Shown here piece after piece: positions 1 to 9,385 of a stretch of 28,408 nucleotides of DNA. This stretch comes from Mollicutes bacterium (GTDB lineage Bacteria > Bacillota_I > Bacilli_A > Izemoplasmatales > Izemoplasmataceae), in assembly GCA_003551455.1 (NCBI GenBank), contig PUMR01000073.1, positions 1-28,408 on the forward strand, given 5' to 3'. Below the pieces are notes generated by a model. That model saw only the letters and a list, made by a program, of their open reading frames with translations, did no database searches and had not been told where the DNA came from. The position numbers were made by a program, and so were the translations under genes. How positions within the stretch are numbered: the first letter of the stretch is position 1; every line of letters starts with the position of its first letter.

Positions 1-72
1 ATCCCTCCCTGGTTTCTTTCATCCTTCAAGACCATTATACCATCCTTTGTGCATCCTGGGCATCTTACTTTC

Positions 73-100
73 TTGAAAAAAGCTTCCCAGCTGGTATAAT
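73..100 (+). promoter_or_regulatory. Sigma-A-type promoter of the nucleoside kinase gene
   Basis: A -35 box TTGAAA (73-78) and a perfect -10 box TATAAT (95-100) are separated by 16 bases. The -10 box is preceded by TGG, giving an extended -10. Transcription would start near 107, leaving a leader of about 30 bases with the ribosome site AGAAAGGAG at 122-130. Confidence 0.8.
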
Positions 101-136
101 GGTACTACCGAAGACGGCAACAGAAAGGAGACCCCC

Positions 137-1774
137 ATGTTCACATTGGATATCGAAGGCAAGAAAAAGACGTTCCGGACCAAAGTGCGACTGCTCGATC
201 TGCTTGACGATCCCGAGAAACGCCACTATATCGCCCTCGTCAACAACCGCCTCCGCGAACTCCACTACGAAGTGGATTACGACGCCGAGGTGCAGTTTCT
301 CGATTCGCACCACCCCGAGGCCGTGCACGCCTATGAAGCGAGCCTCCGCTTTCTCATGGCGATGGCGTTCAAGAACATCTATCCCGACTATGATTTCAAA
401 TTCAACTACAGCATCTCCCGGTCGGTGTTCTGCCACATTCTCAATCTCGAGGAAGGCGCGAACATCAGCGAGATCATCAAACGCATCGAAAAGGAGATGC
501 AACGCCTCGTCGCGGCCGACAAGGACATCGTGCGCCACGAGATGAGCAAGGAGAAAGCGCGAGAATTCTACAAGAAACACGGCTACAAGGACAAGCTCGA
601 GGTCATCCGCTACCGGCCGGAGGACATCGTCCACTTCTACGAATGCGACGGCTATCTCAACTACATGTACAGCCTCATGGTGCCTTCCACGGGCTATCTG
701 AAGGAATTCAGGCTCCGGGCCTATCCGCCGGGGTTCCTCATCCAGTATCCCCGGGCCGAGACCGGCGCGGAGATCCCCTCCTTCGAGGACGCCCCGATCT
801 ATGGCCGGACGCTCAGGCAGGCCAACCGCTGGGTAGAGCGCATCGACGCCCACACCATCGCCCGCATCAACAATCACGCCGAAAGCGACCACGTGGCCGA
901 TTTCGTGCAGATGAACGAATCCCGCCACAACCAGATGCTCGCCGAGATCGGCGACACCATCGAGGAAGCCGCGGGCGAAATCCGGCTCATCGCCATCGCC
1001 GGCCCCTCCTCTTCGGGCAAGACCACCTTCAGCCACCGCCTCCGCGTCGAACTGATGACGCGCGGGTTGAAACCGGTGATGATTTCCTTGGACGACTACT
1101 ATCTCGACCGCGACCAGATCGAGCCCGACGAGAACGGCCAGATCGACCTCGAACACATCAACACGCTTGATATCGAACTCTTCAACCAGAACATGCTCGA
1201 CCTCATCCAGGGGCGGGAAGTGGACATCCCCCATTTCGACTTCATGATCAAGAAGCGCACGGGCTTCAAGAAACTGAAGATCCGCGAGGACAACCCCATC
1301 ATCATCGAGGGGATCCACGCTTTGAACGAGACCCTCACCGAACTCATCCCTCATCATCAGAAGTACAAGATTTTCATAAGCCCCCAACTGCAGATCAACA
1401 TCGACCACCACAACCCGATCAGCATCACCAACCTGAGACTTCTGCGGCGGATCGTGAGAGACCGGAAATTCCGCAACGCCCCCGCAAGCAAGACCATCCG
1501 CATGTGGCCTTCCGTCCGCAAGGGCGAGTTCCGCTGGATCTATCCCCATCAAGAGGGCGCCGACTACATTTTCAACAGCTCCTTGGCCTATGAGCTCTGC
1601 GTGATGAAAAAACACGCCCTGGACACCTTAATGGAGATCCCCCGCGAGAGCGAGCACTTCATCACCGCCAACCGCCTCATCAAGTTCTTGAAATACTTCA
1701 AGGACATCGACGACGAACTCATCCCCAACAACTCCCTCCTCAAAGAGTTTTTGGGCGGAAGCTGCTTCGACTGA
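137..1774 (+). CDS. TGS-domain nucleoside (uridine-type) kinase
   Basis: The 545-residue product has the fused layout common in Bacillota. An N-terminal TGS domain (about residues 1-65, starting MFTLDIEGKKKTF) is followed by a threonyl-tRNA-synthetase-like second domain to about residue 220. A phosphoribulokinase/uridine kinase domain starts near 280, with the Walker A motif GPSSSGKTT at 289-297 (Lys295). The motif SLDDYY about 30 residues later is typical of uridine kinases. Family knowledge suggests ATP-dependent phosphorylation of a nucleoside, but the true substrate of the TGS-fused form is not visible from sequence. The ATG at 137 follows AGAAAGGAG by six bases. The gene is monocistronic, between its own promoter and a terminator. 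The family call is firm and the substrate uncertain. Confidence 0.88.
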   Translation: MFTLDIEGKKKTFRTKVRLLDLLDDPEKRHYIALVNNRLRELHYEVDYDAEVQFLDSHHPEAVHAYEASLRFLMAMAFKNIYPDYDFKFNYSISRSVFCHILNLEEGANISEIIKRIEKEMQRLVAADKDIVRHEMSKEKAREFYKKHGYKDKLEVIRYRPEDIVHFYECDGYLNYMYSLMVPSTGYLKEFRLRAYPPGFLIQYPRAETGAEIPSFEDAPIYGRTLRQANRWVERIDAHTIARINNHAESDHVADFVQMNESRHNQMLAEIGDTIEEAAGEIRLIAIAGPSSSGKTTFSHRLRVELMTRGLKPVMISLDDYYLDRDQIEPDENGQIDLEHINTLDIELFNQNMLDLIQGREVDIPHFDFMIKKRTGFKKLKIREDNPIIIEGIHALNETLTELIPHHQKYKIFISPQLQINIDHHNPISITNLRLLRRIVRDRKFRNAPASKTIRMWPSVRKGEFRWIYPHQEGADYIFNSSLAYELCVMKKHALDTLMEIPRESEHFITANRLIKFLKYFKDIDDELIPNNSLLKEFLGGSCFD

Positions 1775-1775
1775 C

Positions 1776-1803
1776 AAAAAAAAGCCCCGGTCGGGGCTTT
1801 TTT
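1776..1803. terminator. Bidirectional intrinsic terminator
   Basis: The stem GCCCCG/CGGGGC lies around 1784-1797 with a very small loop. It is flanked by an A-run on the left and a T-run on the right, so U-tracts form in both directions. It ends the nucleoside kinase transcript (plus). It can also end the minus-strand operon whose last gene stops at 1959. The 155 bases between 1804 and 1958 show no other clear element. Confidence 0.85.
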
Positions 1804-1958
1804 ATTGGCGAGCGACGAGAGCCGCTTCCTTGTGTCCTTTTTTCTTCAGGGATGCCGGCGGGCTCCTCCATACCGGCAAGAAACATCAGGCGGAGGAAAC
1901 TTGCGGGCGTTCTTCTTGGGAGGGACGGCGGTTCTTCCCGGGTGTCCGTTCGCGTGTT

Positions 1959-2582
1959 TCACTTGATTTCGACATCGACCGTGATCTTTTCGTCGTCACC
2001 TTCCTCGTCGGCCTTGTCGCCTTTTCGCGGTTTTTTTGCGGCATCATCGTGCCGGAAGGGGCCGCCGAGACCCGAGAAGCCCTGCAGGAACTCGCCCACG
2101 GTGACATCGAAAATCCTCCTGCCGCGAGGGATATGTCCGGCCTTCCCTTTGAAGCCGTGGTGGGCCGGGAAGAAGATGGTGTTCACGATGGGGACGAGGA
2201 AGAAGATGAGCCAGCCCGGATGCCAGAACCCTTCCAGCGCGATGCCGAGGACGACATAGAGGGCGGTCACGCCGAAAGCGACCAGGCTCCGGGGGTCCAG
2301 ACGTTTGTTGAAGAAGATGTGGCTCAAGGGGATCAAGAGGAAGACGACCCAGCCCGGGTGCGGCCTGTCCAAACCGAGCCAGATCCAGAGGAAGAGCATC
2401 AGCGCGATGAGTGGCATGAACTGCTCCACCCGTCGCAAGGGGTTTTTCGAGAGAAGCAGGGTAGATAGCGGGATGAGGAGGAAGAAAGAGACGCCGAGTC
2501 CCCAACGCTCCCATACGAGCCCGCTCGTGAAAAAGAGGGCGAGGCTGATGAGCGGCATGGCGAAAAAGACACGTTCTTTCAT
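1959..2582 (-). CDS. Six-helix HPGW-repeat membrane protein, copy 2
   Basis: The 207-residue product is an integral membrane protein of unknown function. It has six hydrophobic segments that fall into three internal hairpin repeats. Each repeat ends in a Gly/Trp turn followed by a FLLIP-like helix: RWGLGVSFFLLIPL, RPHPGWVVFLLIPL and FWHPGWLIFFLVPI. The C-terminal 60 residues are hydrophilic and highly charged, rich in Asp, Glu and Lys, and probably cytoplasmic. The HPGW-FLIP pattern also occurs in the membrane parts of various Bacillota proteins, but I know no assigned function. The ATG is preceded by AAAGGAGA. It follows its paralogue by 118 bases in the same operon and is strongly similar to it at DNA level. 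TGA is the stop. Confidence 0.8.
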   Translation of the reverse strand: MKERVFFAMPLISLALFFTSGLVWERWGLGVSFFLLIPLSTLLLSKNPLRRVEQFMPLIALMLFLWIWLGLDRPHPGWVVFLLIPLSHIFFNKRLDPRSLVAFGVTALYVVLGIALEGFWHPGWLIFFLVPIVNTIFFPAHHGFKGKAGHIPRGRRIFDVTVGEFLQGFSGLGGPFRHDDAAKKPRKGDKADEEGDDEKITVDVEIK

Positions 2583-2700
2583 CTCGTGTTCTCCTTTCTC
2601 TTTTCGGCCGGGGTTGGGTATGTTTGCCGGCTGTCGTCAAAAGAGGGGCATCCGTCGGGACACTGTCGTCCAAGAGGATTCGTGGAGGCGCCAAGGATCC

Positions 2701-3306
2701 TCACCGGGTCTCGTCATCCTCTTCTTCCTCGTCTTCTTCTGCTTCGTCCTCGACCCTTTCCCCTTCTCTGACGGGGTCTTCGCCTTCACCGTCACGGAAA
2801 GGCCCGCTGAAATCGGACAACTCGCTCGCAAACTCGGCCAGAGCGCTCTGGAAATATCTTCCGCCCCGGCGATAGCGGCCCTTCTTCGTGGGAAAGAAGA
2901 TGATGTTCACGATGGGGATGAGGAAGAAGATGAGCCAGCCCGGATGCCAAAACCCATCCAGCGCGATCCCGAGGATGACATAGGTGATGCTCACCACGAA
3001 GGTGACGATGGTCCTGGCATCGACACGGGGGTTCAAGATGATGTTCGCCAGGGGAATCAAGAGGAAGACGACCCAGCCCGGGTGCGGACGATCGAAACCG
3101 AGCCAGATCCAGAGGAAGAGGGTCAGCGCGATGAGCGGCATGAGCTGGTTCAGCCTCCGGAGGGGGCTTTTGGCGAGGATCAAACTCGAAAGGGGGATGA
3201 GGAGGAAGAAAGTGACGCCGAGTCCCCAGCGCTCCCAGACGAGGCCGGCGGTCAAGAAGAGGGCGAGGCTGATGAGCGGCATGGCGGCGACGATGCGTTG
3301 TCTCAT
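2701..3306 (-). CDS. Six-helix HPGW-repeat membrane protein, copy 1
   Basis: The 201-residue product is a paralogue of the next gene downstream (1959-2582), nearly colinear over the first 150 residues. It has the same three hairpin repeats (RWGLGVTFFLLIPL, RPHPGWVVFLLIPL, FWHPGWLIFFLIPI). The soluble tail differs: here it is extremely acidic, with a run of Glu/Asp at the end. The ATG overlaps the TGA of the upstream methyltransferase gene (ATGA at 3303-3306), so translation is probably coupled. The ribosome site AAGGAGAA lies within the end of that gene. The function is unknown. A scaffold or stress-related membrane role would be a guess. Confidence 0.8.
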   Translation of the reverse strand: MRQRIVAAMPLISLALFLTAGLVWERWGLGVTFFLLIPLSSLILAKSPLRRLNQLMPLIALTLFLWIWLGFDRPHPGWVVFLLIPLANIILNPRVDARTIVTFVVSITYVILGIALDGFWHPGWLIFFLIPIVNIIFFPTKKGRYRRGGRYFQSALAEFASELSDFSGPFRDGEGEDPVREGERVEDEAEEDEEEEDDETR

Positions 3307-3860
3307 AGGGGGTTCTCCTTTCTTTTTTCGATGATGATAGGATAGGGGGCGTCTTTCCGGTTCAAGGGCTGATATTTGACCACGTGGAAACGGTCGGCGG
3401 GAAGCGTTTTGACATAGCGGTCCAACGCTTTTTCTTCGGTTCTTCCTTCCGGGTGGCCGGGATAGACCATGATGACGATGATCCCGCCTGCGCAGAGGAT
3501 TTCCGTAGCGTTCTCGACGGCTTCGATGGTCGTGGGCGCTTTCGTGGTGAGATGCTTGTCGCCGCCGGGGAGATAGCCGAGGTTGAAGACGACAGCCTTG
3601 ATGTCATCGTGGACATAGAGGGGGATGTTATGGTGGGAATCGTGGATGAGGGTCACGTTGTCCGCGCCCGCTTCGGCAAGGAGCTGCCGGGTTCTCGCCA
3701 AGGCTTCCTTCTGGATGTCGAAGGCGAAGACGTGGGCGCTGATTCGAGCGAGAAAGAGCGTGTCCTTCCCGTTTCCGGCGGTCGCATCGATTGTGCGGTC
3801 CGTCTTTTCGACATGGGCCGCGAGCATATCGTGGGCGAAAGCGATCGACTCCGACAACAT
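3303..3860 (-). CDS. mnmM: MnmM/YtqB-type SAM-dependent methyltransferase
   Basis: The 185-residue product is a class I Rossmann methyltransferase. Motif I is DATAGNGKDT (25-34), and the family hallmark NLGYLPGGDKH follows at about 96-106. The family, formerly YtqB or 'rRNA methylase', is known in Gram-positive bacteria as MnmM, which methylates the 5-aminomethyl group on the tRNA wobble 2-thiouridine. I chose the ATG at 3860 over an upstream ATG at 3962. Homology begins at MLSESIAFAHDM, the codon has a good ribosome site (GAGGTGG), and the upstream stretch contains the promoter. It is the first gene of an operon with the two membrane proteins. The length matches the family (about 190). Confidence 0.8.
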   Translation of the reverse strand: MLSESIAFAHDMLAAHVEKTDRTIDATAGNGKDTLFLARISAHVFAFDIQKEALARTRQLLAEAGADNVTLIHDSHHNIPLYVHDDIKAVVFNLGYLPGGDKHLTTKAPTTIEAVENATEILCAGGIIVIMVYPGHPEGRTEEKALDRYVKTLPADRFHVVKYQPLNRKDAPYPIIIEKRKENPL

Positions 3861-3890
3861 CTTCCCACCTCGTTTCCGTTCTGCAACTCC

Positions 3891-3919
3891 ATTATAACAG
3901 AATCGCCGCTTTGCGCCCA
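3891..3919 (-). promoter_or_regulatory. Promoter of the methyltransferase operon
   Basis: Read on the minus strand, TATAAT (3896-3891) is preceded by TGT, forming an extended -10. A weak -35 (TGGGCG, 3919-3914) lies 17 bases upstream. It is back to back with the guanine deaminase promoter. Confidence 0.6.
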
Positions 3920-3941
3920 GTAGGGAAGAATCCCCGCGACC

Positions 3942-3970
3942 TTGTGTGAAACGGCATTCCAAGGTATAAT
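3942..3970 (+). promoter_or_regulatory. Promoter of the guanine deaminase gene
   Basis: TTGTGT (3942-3947) and a perfect TATAAT (3965-3970) are separated by 17 bases. The start codon lies about 38 bases downstream of the -10 box. Confidence 0.75.
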
Positions 3971-4007
3971 GTAGAGTCAGGACAACGAAAAAGAGGTGAC
4001 GACCATC

Positions 4008-4490
4008 ATGGAAAAGCTGGATTCATCCGCGATCATGCGGCTCGCCATCGAGAAAGCGCGCAAGACCATGACCGAGGATCTGGGTGGTCCCTTCGGCGCC
4101 GCTATCGTGAGTGACACGGGCGAAATCCTCGCCGTGGCTTCGAACACCGTCCTCGGCGACAACGACCCCACAGCCCACGCGGAGATCAACGCCATCCGCC
4201 AAGCCGCCCGCAAGTTGGGCTCATACGACCTTTCCGGCTGCACATTGTACACGACGGCCCATCCCTGCCCGATGTGTCTCGGAGCCATCATCTGGGCGAA
4301 CATCAAGCGCATCCGCTATGGATGTCGCCCGGAGGATGCCGACGAGATCGGTTTCCGCGACGATTTCATCTACGACTTCATCAAAGGCGACATGCGCGAC
4401 AAGGAAATCCTCGAGATCGCCGAAGACGAACGGGACGAGTGTTTGGAACTCTTCGCCGAATACAAACGGATGAACAAAGTGATCTATTGA
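4008..4490 (+). CDS. guaD: Guanine deaminase (CDA-fold type)
   Basis: The 160-residue product of the cytidine deaminase-like fold would deaminate guanine to xanthine and ammonia. The zinc site is HAE at 57-59 (TAHAE) with PCPMC at 86-90, supplying Cys87 and Cys90. The segments GGPFGAAIV, NDPTAHAEINAIR and the C-terminal FRDDFIYDFI match the pattern of Bacillus GuaD rather than tRNA adenosine deaminase. The ATG at 4008 is preferred over a GTG at 3996 because AGAGGTG sits nine bases before it. The gene converges on the purine operon and shares a terminator with it. Its product, xanthine, is a natural feed for the two hydroxylases there. A related purine or pterin deaminase activity cannot be excluded. 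Confidence 0.82.
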   Translation: MEKLDSSAIMRLAIEKARKTMTEDLGGPFGAAIVSDTGEILAVASNTVLGDNDPTAHAEINAIRQAARKLGSYDLSGCTLYTTAHPCPMCLGAIIWANIKRIRYGCRPEDADEIGFRDDFIYDFIKGDMRDKEILEIAEDERDECLELFAEYKRMNKVIY

Positions 4491-4503
4491 ACGAGACCCG
4501 AAG

Positions 4504-4545
4504 AAAGAGGCCTCGCACAAATGCTGTGCGGAGGCCTCTTTTTTG
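4504..4545. terminator. Bidirectional terminator between guaD and ygeW
   Basis: The stem GAGGCCTC-GCACA (4507-4519) pairs with TGTGC-GAGGCCTC (4525-4538), with one bulged G and a five-base loop. A T-run follows on the plus side (4539-4545) and an interrupted A-run precedes it. It ends guaD on the plus strand and the long purine operon on the minus strand. Confidence 0.85.
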
Positions 4546-4550
4546 TGGGG

Positions 4551-5534
4551 TTATTTGTCGCCCATGGTCATGACCATGACGGCTTTGGCCGTGTGCAGAC
4601 GGTTCTCGGCCTCTTGGTAGACGATGGAGTGCTCGCCGTCGATGACGCTGTCGGTGACCTCGTTGCCGCGGTCGGCCGGCAGCGCGTGCATGTAGTTGAC
4701 ATCCTTTTTGGCGAGCGCGATCTTCTCCTCGGTGCACTTCCAGTGGCGGTTCGCCTCGAGAATCTCGTCGATGACCTCGTCGGACGCGTTCGACGCCCAG
4801 CTGCCCCAGTTCTTGGGGATGACGATGTCGGCGTCGCGATAGGCCTCGTCCTGGTCATGGGTGATGCGGAAGGAGCCGCCGTTCTCCTCGGCGTTCTTCT
4901 TCGCCTTCTCGATGACCCACTCGGGCAGTTCGTAGCCTTCGGGATGGGCGAGGACGACGTCCATGCCGTAGCGCGGGAAGAGGAGCGACTGCGTCAAGGG
5001 TACGCTTATCGGCTTCTTGTGGCTCGTGGCATAGGCCCAGATGATGGCGACTTTGAGGTTCTTCGTCTTCTTCTTCACTTCCTGGATGGTCATGAGGTCG
5101 GCGAGTCCCTGCATGGGGTGATACAGGTCGCATTGGAGGTTCATGACGGGGACGGTGGCATGCAGGGCCATCTCGCGGAGGAACTTGTTGCCGATCTGCC
5201 AAAAGCAGTTCCGGCAGGCGATGGCGTGACCGTAGCTCGAGAGGATGATGGCCGTGTCGGTGCCCGTCTCGCCGTGGGATATCTGCATGGTAGAGGTGTC
5301 GAGGAAGTTGGCGTGTCCTCCCAGTTGGGCGATGCCCGCTTCCATGGAGTTTCGCGTGCGCGTGGATTGTTCGAAGAACATGAGGAAGGACGTCTTGTTC
5401 TTGAGGTAGTCGGTCACCTCGTTTTCGCGGAATTTCCGTTTGAGTTCGGCGGAGACCTCGAGCAGCTTGTCGATCTCCTCTTTCTGCCAATCTTCCAACG
5501 TGATGAAATGTTTGCCTTTGAACAGGGGTTTCAT
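4551..5534 (-). CDS. ygeW: YgeW-type carbamoyltransferase
   Basis: The 327-residue product belongs to the aspartate/ornithine carbamoyltransferase superfamily. The carbamoyl-phosphate loop is FEQSTRTRNS (STRTR at 57-61). The motif HPMQGLADL begins at 139, and HALPADR at 283 stands in place of HCLPA. SVPLTQS and the segment MDVVLAHPEGYEL match E. coli YgeW as I recall it. The true substrate of YgeW is unsettled. In this context it may run as a phosphorolase, moving a carbamoyl group from a ureido intermediate to phosphate. It is about 70 residues shorter than E. coli YgeW. It is the last gene of the operon, 21 bases after ygeY, with ribosome site AGGAGAG. An ordinary ornithine carbamoyltransferase is less likely given its neighbours. 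Confidence 0.8.
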   Translation of the reverse strand: MKPLFKGKHFITLEDWQKEEIDKLLEVSAELKRKFRENEVTDYLKNKTSFLMFFEQSTRTRNSMEAGIAQLGGHANFLDTSTMQISHGETGTDTAIILSSYGHAIACRNCFWQIGNKFLREMALHATVPVMNLQCDLYHPMQGLADLMTIQEVKKKTKNLKVAIIWAYATSHKKPISVPLTQSLLFPRYGMDVVLAHPEGYELPEWVIEKAKKNAEENGGSFRITHDQDEAYRDADIVIPKNWGSWASNASDEVIDEILEANRHWKCTEEKIALAKKDVNYMHALPADRGNEVTDSVIDGEHSIVYQEAENRLHTAKAVMVMTMGDK

Positions 5535-5555
5535 ATCAATCTCTCCTAGTCGTTT

Positions 5556-6760
5556 TTATTTTCTCAGTTCGAGGTATTTCCGGGGGATGACGGCATACAT
5601 GGCGGCGGCCTTCACGAGATGTTCCTTCTCGGTCTTCTCGTTGGGGGCGTGCGCCTCGTTCTCGTGACCGGGCCCGAAGCCGATGCAGGGGATGTTGTGG
5701 CGGCCCATGATGGAGACGCCGTTCGTCGAGAAGGTCCACTTGTCGACGAGGGGCTCGGCGTCGAATAGTTCGCGATAGGCGCCGACGGCCGTCTTTGTGG
5801 CGATATGGTCCTCGGGGAGGACCCAGGAAGGGAAATAGGCTTCGGTGGGATATTGCAGACCGGTGTAGGAAGGCCGGTCATAGGTATACATCTCGACCTT
5901 CGCTCCGGCATGTTTCACGGAAGGGAGTTCTCTGATCTCTTCCAAGGCTCCCTCATGCGTCTCGCCGTGGGTGAGGCGGCGGTCGATGGAAATCGAGCAG
6001 CCGTCGGCGACGGCGCAACGGGAGGGCGAGGAAAAGAAGATTTCGCTCACGGTCAAGGTGCCTTTGCCGAGGAAGGGGTCGTAGTGGAGTTTGTCGTTCA
6101 ACGCCTGGAGTTCGGTGAGGATCGGCGCCATCTTGAAGATGGCGTTCTCGCCGCGTTCGGGGGCGCTGCCGTGACATGAGACCCCGCGGGTCGAGACCTT
6201 GATCTCCATGCGGCCGCGGTGCCCGCGATAGATGTTCAGACTCGTCGGCTCGGTGAGGACGACGAAATCGGGTCGCACGCCCAGCTCTTCGATGATGTAT
6301 TGCCAGCACAGCCCGTCGCAATCCTCCTCCTGCACGGTACCCGTCACGAGCAAGGTGTAGTCGCCATCGAGCTCGAGGTCCTTGATGATCCTTCCGGCAT
6401 AGACCATGGAGGCCATGCCGCCTTCTTGGTCGCTCGTGCCGCGGCCGCCGATGTGTGTCTCGTCTTCGAAGCCTTCGTAAGGGTCGAAGTCCCAGTTGTC
6501 CTTGTCCCCTACGCCCACGGTGTCGATATGGGCGTCCATGGCGATGAGGTGCTTTCCCGTGCCGATCCGGCCGTGGACGTTGCCCATGGGGTCGATCTCG
6601 ACCTTGTCGAAGCCGACTTTTTCCATCTCGGCCTTGATCCTTTTGATGACTTCCTCTTCTTGTGCACTTTCGGAAGGGATGCGGACCATGTCCCTGAGGA
6701 ACTTGGTCATGTCCTTCTCGTATTCTTTCGCTTTCGCGAGGACTTTTTCCATGATCGGTG

Positions 6761-6764
<4 letters not shown>
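5556..6764 (-). CDS. ygeY: YgeY-type M20 family amidohydrolase
   Basis: The 402-residue product is a dinuclear zinc hydrolase of the M20/ArgE/DapE family. It aligns end to end with E. coli YgeY (403 residues) from memory, with long identical blocks such as [16 protein letters not shown] and [15 protein letters not shown]. Metal ligands and catalytic residues are visible: AMDAHIDTV (His79, Asp81), [10 protein letters not shown] (Asp112), VQEEDCDG (Glu146, Glu147) and TEPT (Glu172). The substrate is probably an acyl- or carbamoyl-amino acid formed during purine breakdown, such as a ureido derivative of diaminopropionate; this is inference. The ATG overlaps the TGA of the upstream PLP gene, and AAGGAGGA sits seven bases before it. 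Confidence 0.9.
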
Positions 6765-8127
<1,363 letters not shown>

Positions 8128-8131
<4 letters not shown>

Positions 8132-9384
8132 GGTTTTCCTCCTGTTTGTTGGTCTTTGGCGAAAATCTCTATGAGTTCCTCCAGACCTCCACGGAATTGC
8201 TCGAGGCCTTCGAGGCTCTTTTTCATACTAGTAGGGTCTTTGAGACCGTTTCCGGTCGCGATGAGGACGACATGTTCGTCCTTGCCGATGATGCCTTCCC
8301 GCAGGGCTTTCTCGAGTCCGGCCAAAGCGGCGGCGGCGGCCGGTTCGGCGAAGACGCCCTCCGCTTCGCCCAGAGTCCGCACGGCTTCGAGGATGGCCGC
8401 GTCCGTCACCGTGACCCAGGCGCCGGCGGTCTGTTTGACCGCCCGGAGGCCTTTCACGGGATTGCGCGGGATGCCCACGGCGATGCTGTCGGCGATGGTG
8501 TCTTCGTCGGTCTCTTCGAGGTCGCGGTCCTCGCGGGCCGCTTCATAGAAAGGGGCGCAGCCTTCGCTCTGCACACCGAGGAGTCGGGGGCTCCTGTCGA
8601 TGAGGCCGAGGGCGGCGAGTTCTTGGAACCCTTTGTGGACGCCGGCGATCGTGCAGCCGTCGCCGACACTGACGGCGACCCAGTCGGGCGGGCGGAAAGC
8701 GAGTTGTTCGGCGATCTCGAAGGCGACGGTCTTCTTGCCTTCGACCATGTGGGGGTTGATGGCCGCATTGCGGTTGTACCAGCCGAAATGGTCGATCGCC
8801 GCCTTGGAGAGGTTGTAGGCGGCTTTGTAGTCGCCTTCGACCCGCACCACCCGCGCACCGAAGGCGACGAGTTGGCTCAGTTTTCCCTTGGGGGCGCGCG
8901 AAGGCACGAAGATGACCGTCCGCAAGCCGAGTCTGGCGGCGTTCCCCGCGAGGGAGGAAGCGGCGTTTCCCGTCGAACTGCAGGCGATGGTCGTATTGTC
9001 CGCCTCCAGAGCTTTCAAGGCGGCCACGGCCGACGCCCGGTCTTTCAGGGAACCGGTCGGATTCACGCCCTCGTCCTTGATGTGAAGGCTTTTCAGTCCC
9101 AGTCCGTCTTTGAGCCTTTTCGATGCATAAAGCGGCGTCCAGCCCACACGCAGGGTGTCTTTGTAGTGTTTTTCTTCCACGGGGAGGAGCGGGGCATAAC
9201 GCCACTGGGAAAAATCGCCCCGGGCGGCGAAGCTCTCCTTCGTGAGGACGCGCCGCAACCGCTCGAGGTCGTAGGAGACGTCGAGGATGCCCAATTCGCC
9301 GCAGGAAGGGCAGGTGTAGAAATCCACGGGGGCCTCGTATTCCCTTTGACAGAGTGTGCACTTGTAGTGGGTCACATATTCCAT
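8128..9384 (-). CDS. Threonine-synthase-like PLP enzyme with zinc ribbon
   Basis: The 418-residue product has an N-terminal Cys4 zinc ribbon (Cys9, Cys12, Cys25, Cys28). A fold-type II PLP domain follows, with NPTGSLKDRAS (Lys114 as cofactor lysine), CSSTGNAASSLAG and VGDGCTIAG. This is the archaeal/Bacillus-type threonine synthase architecture. The usual reaction would be O-phosphohomoserine to threonine. No other threonine pathway gene is nearby, and it lies inside a purine operon directly before another PLP enzyme. A role on a diamino or ureido amino acid therefore seems at least as likely. The ATG at 9384 is preferred over the upstream ATG because the zinc ribbon begins there and AGAGGA precedes it. 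It starts one base after the ade stop. Confidence 0.75.
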
Positions 9385-9385
9385 G

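Larger units (their letters stand above)
1959..3306. repeat. Tandem gene duplication
   Basis: The two membrane-protein genes are a direct tandem duplication. DNA similarity is still high in stretches encoding the HPGW segments; for example the regions near 2180-2225 and 2900-2950 differ at only a few positions. The C-terminal coding parts (1959-2110 and 2701-2850) have diverged into different charged tails. The 118 bases between the copies (2583-2700) hold only the ribosome site of copy 2. Confidence 0.8.

Noticed and set aside
65..1615. Long open frame (516 codons) antisense to the nucleoside kinase
   Set aside because: It is the mirror of a well-supported gene in GC-rich DNA. It has no ribosome site or family motif, and its composition is typical of shadow frames.
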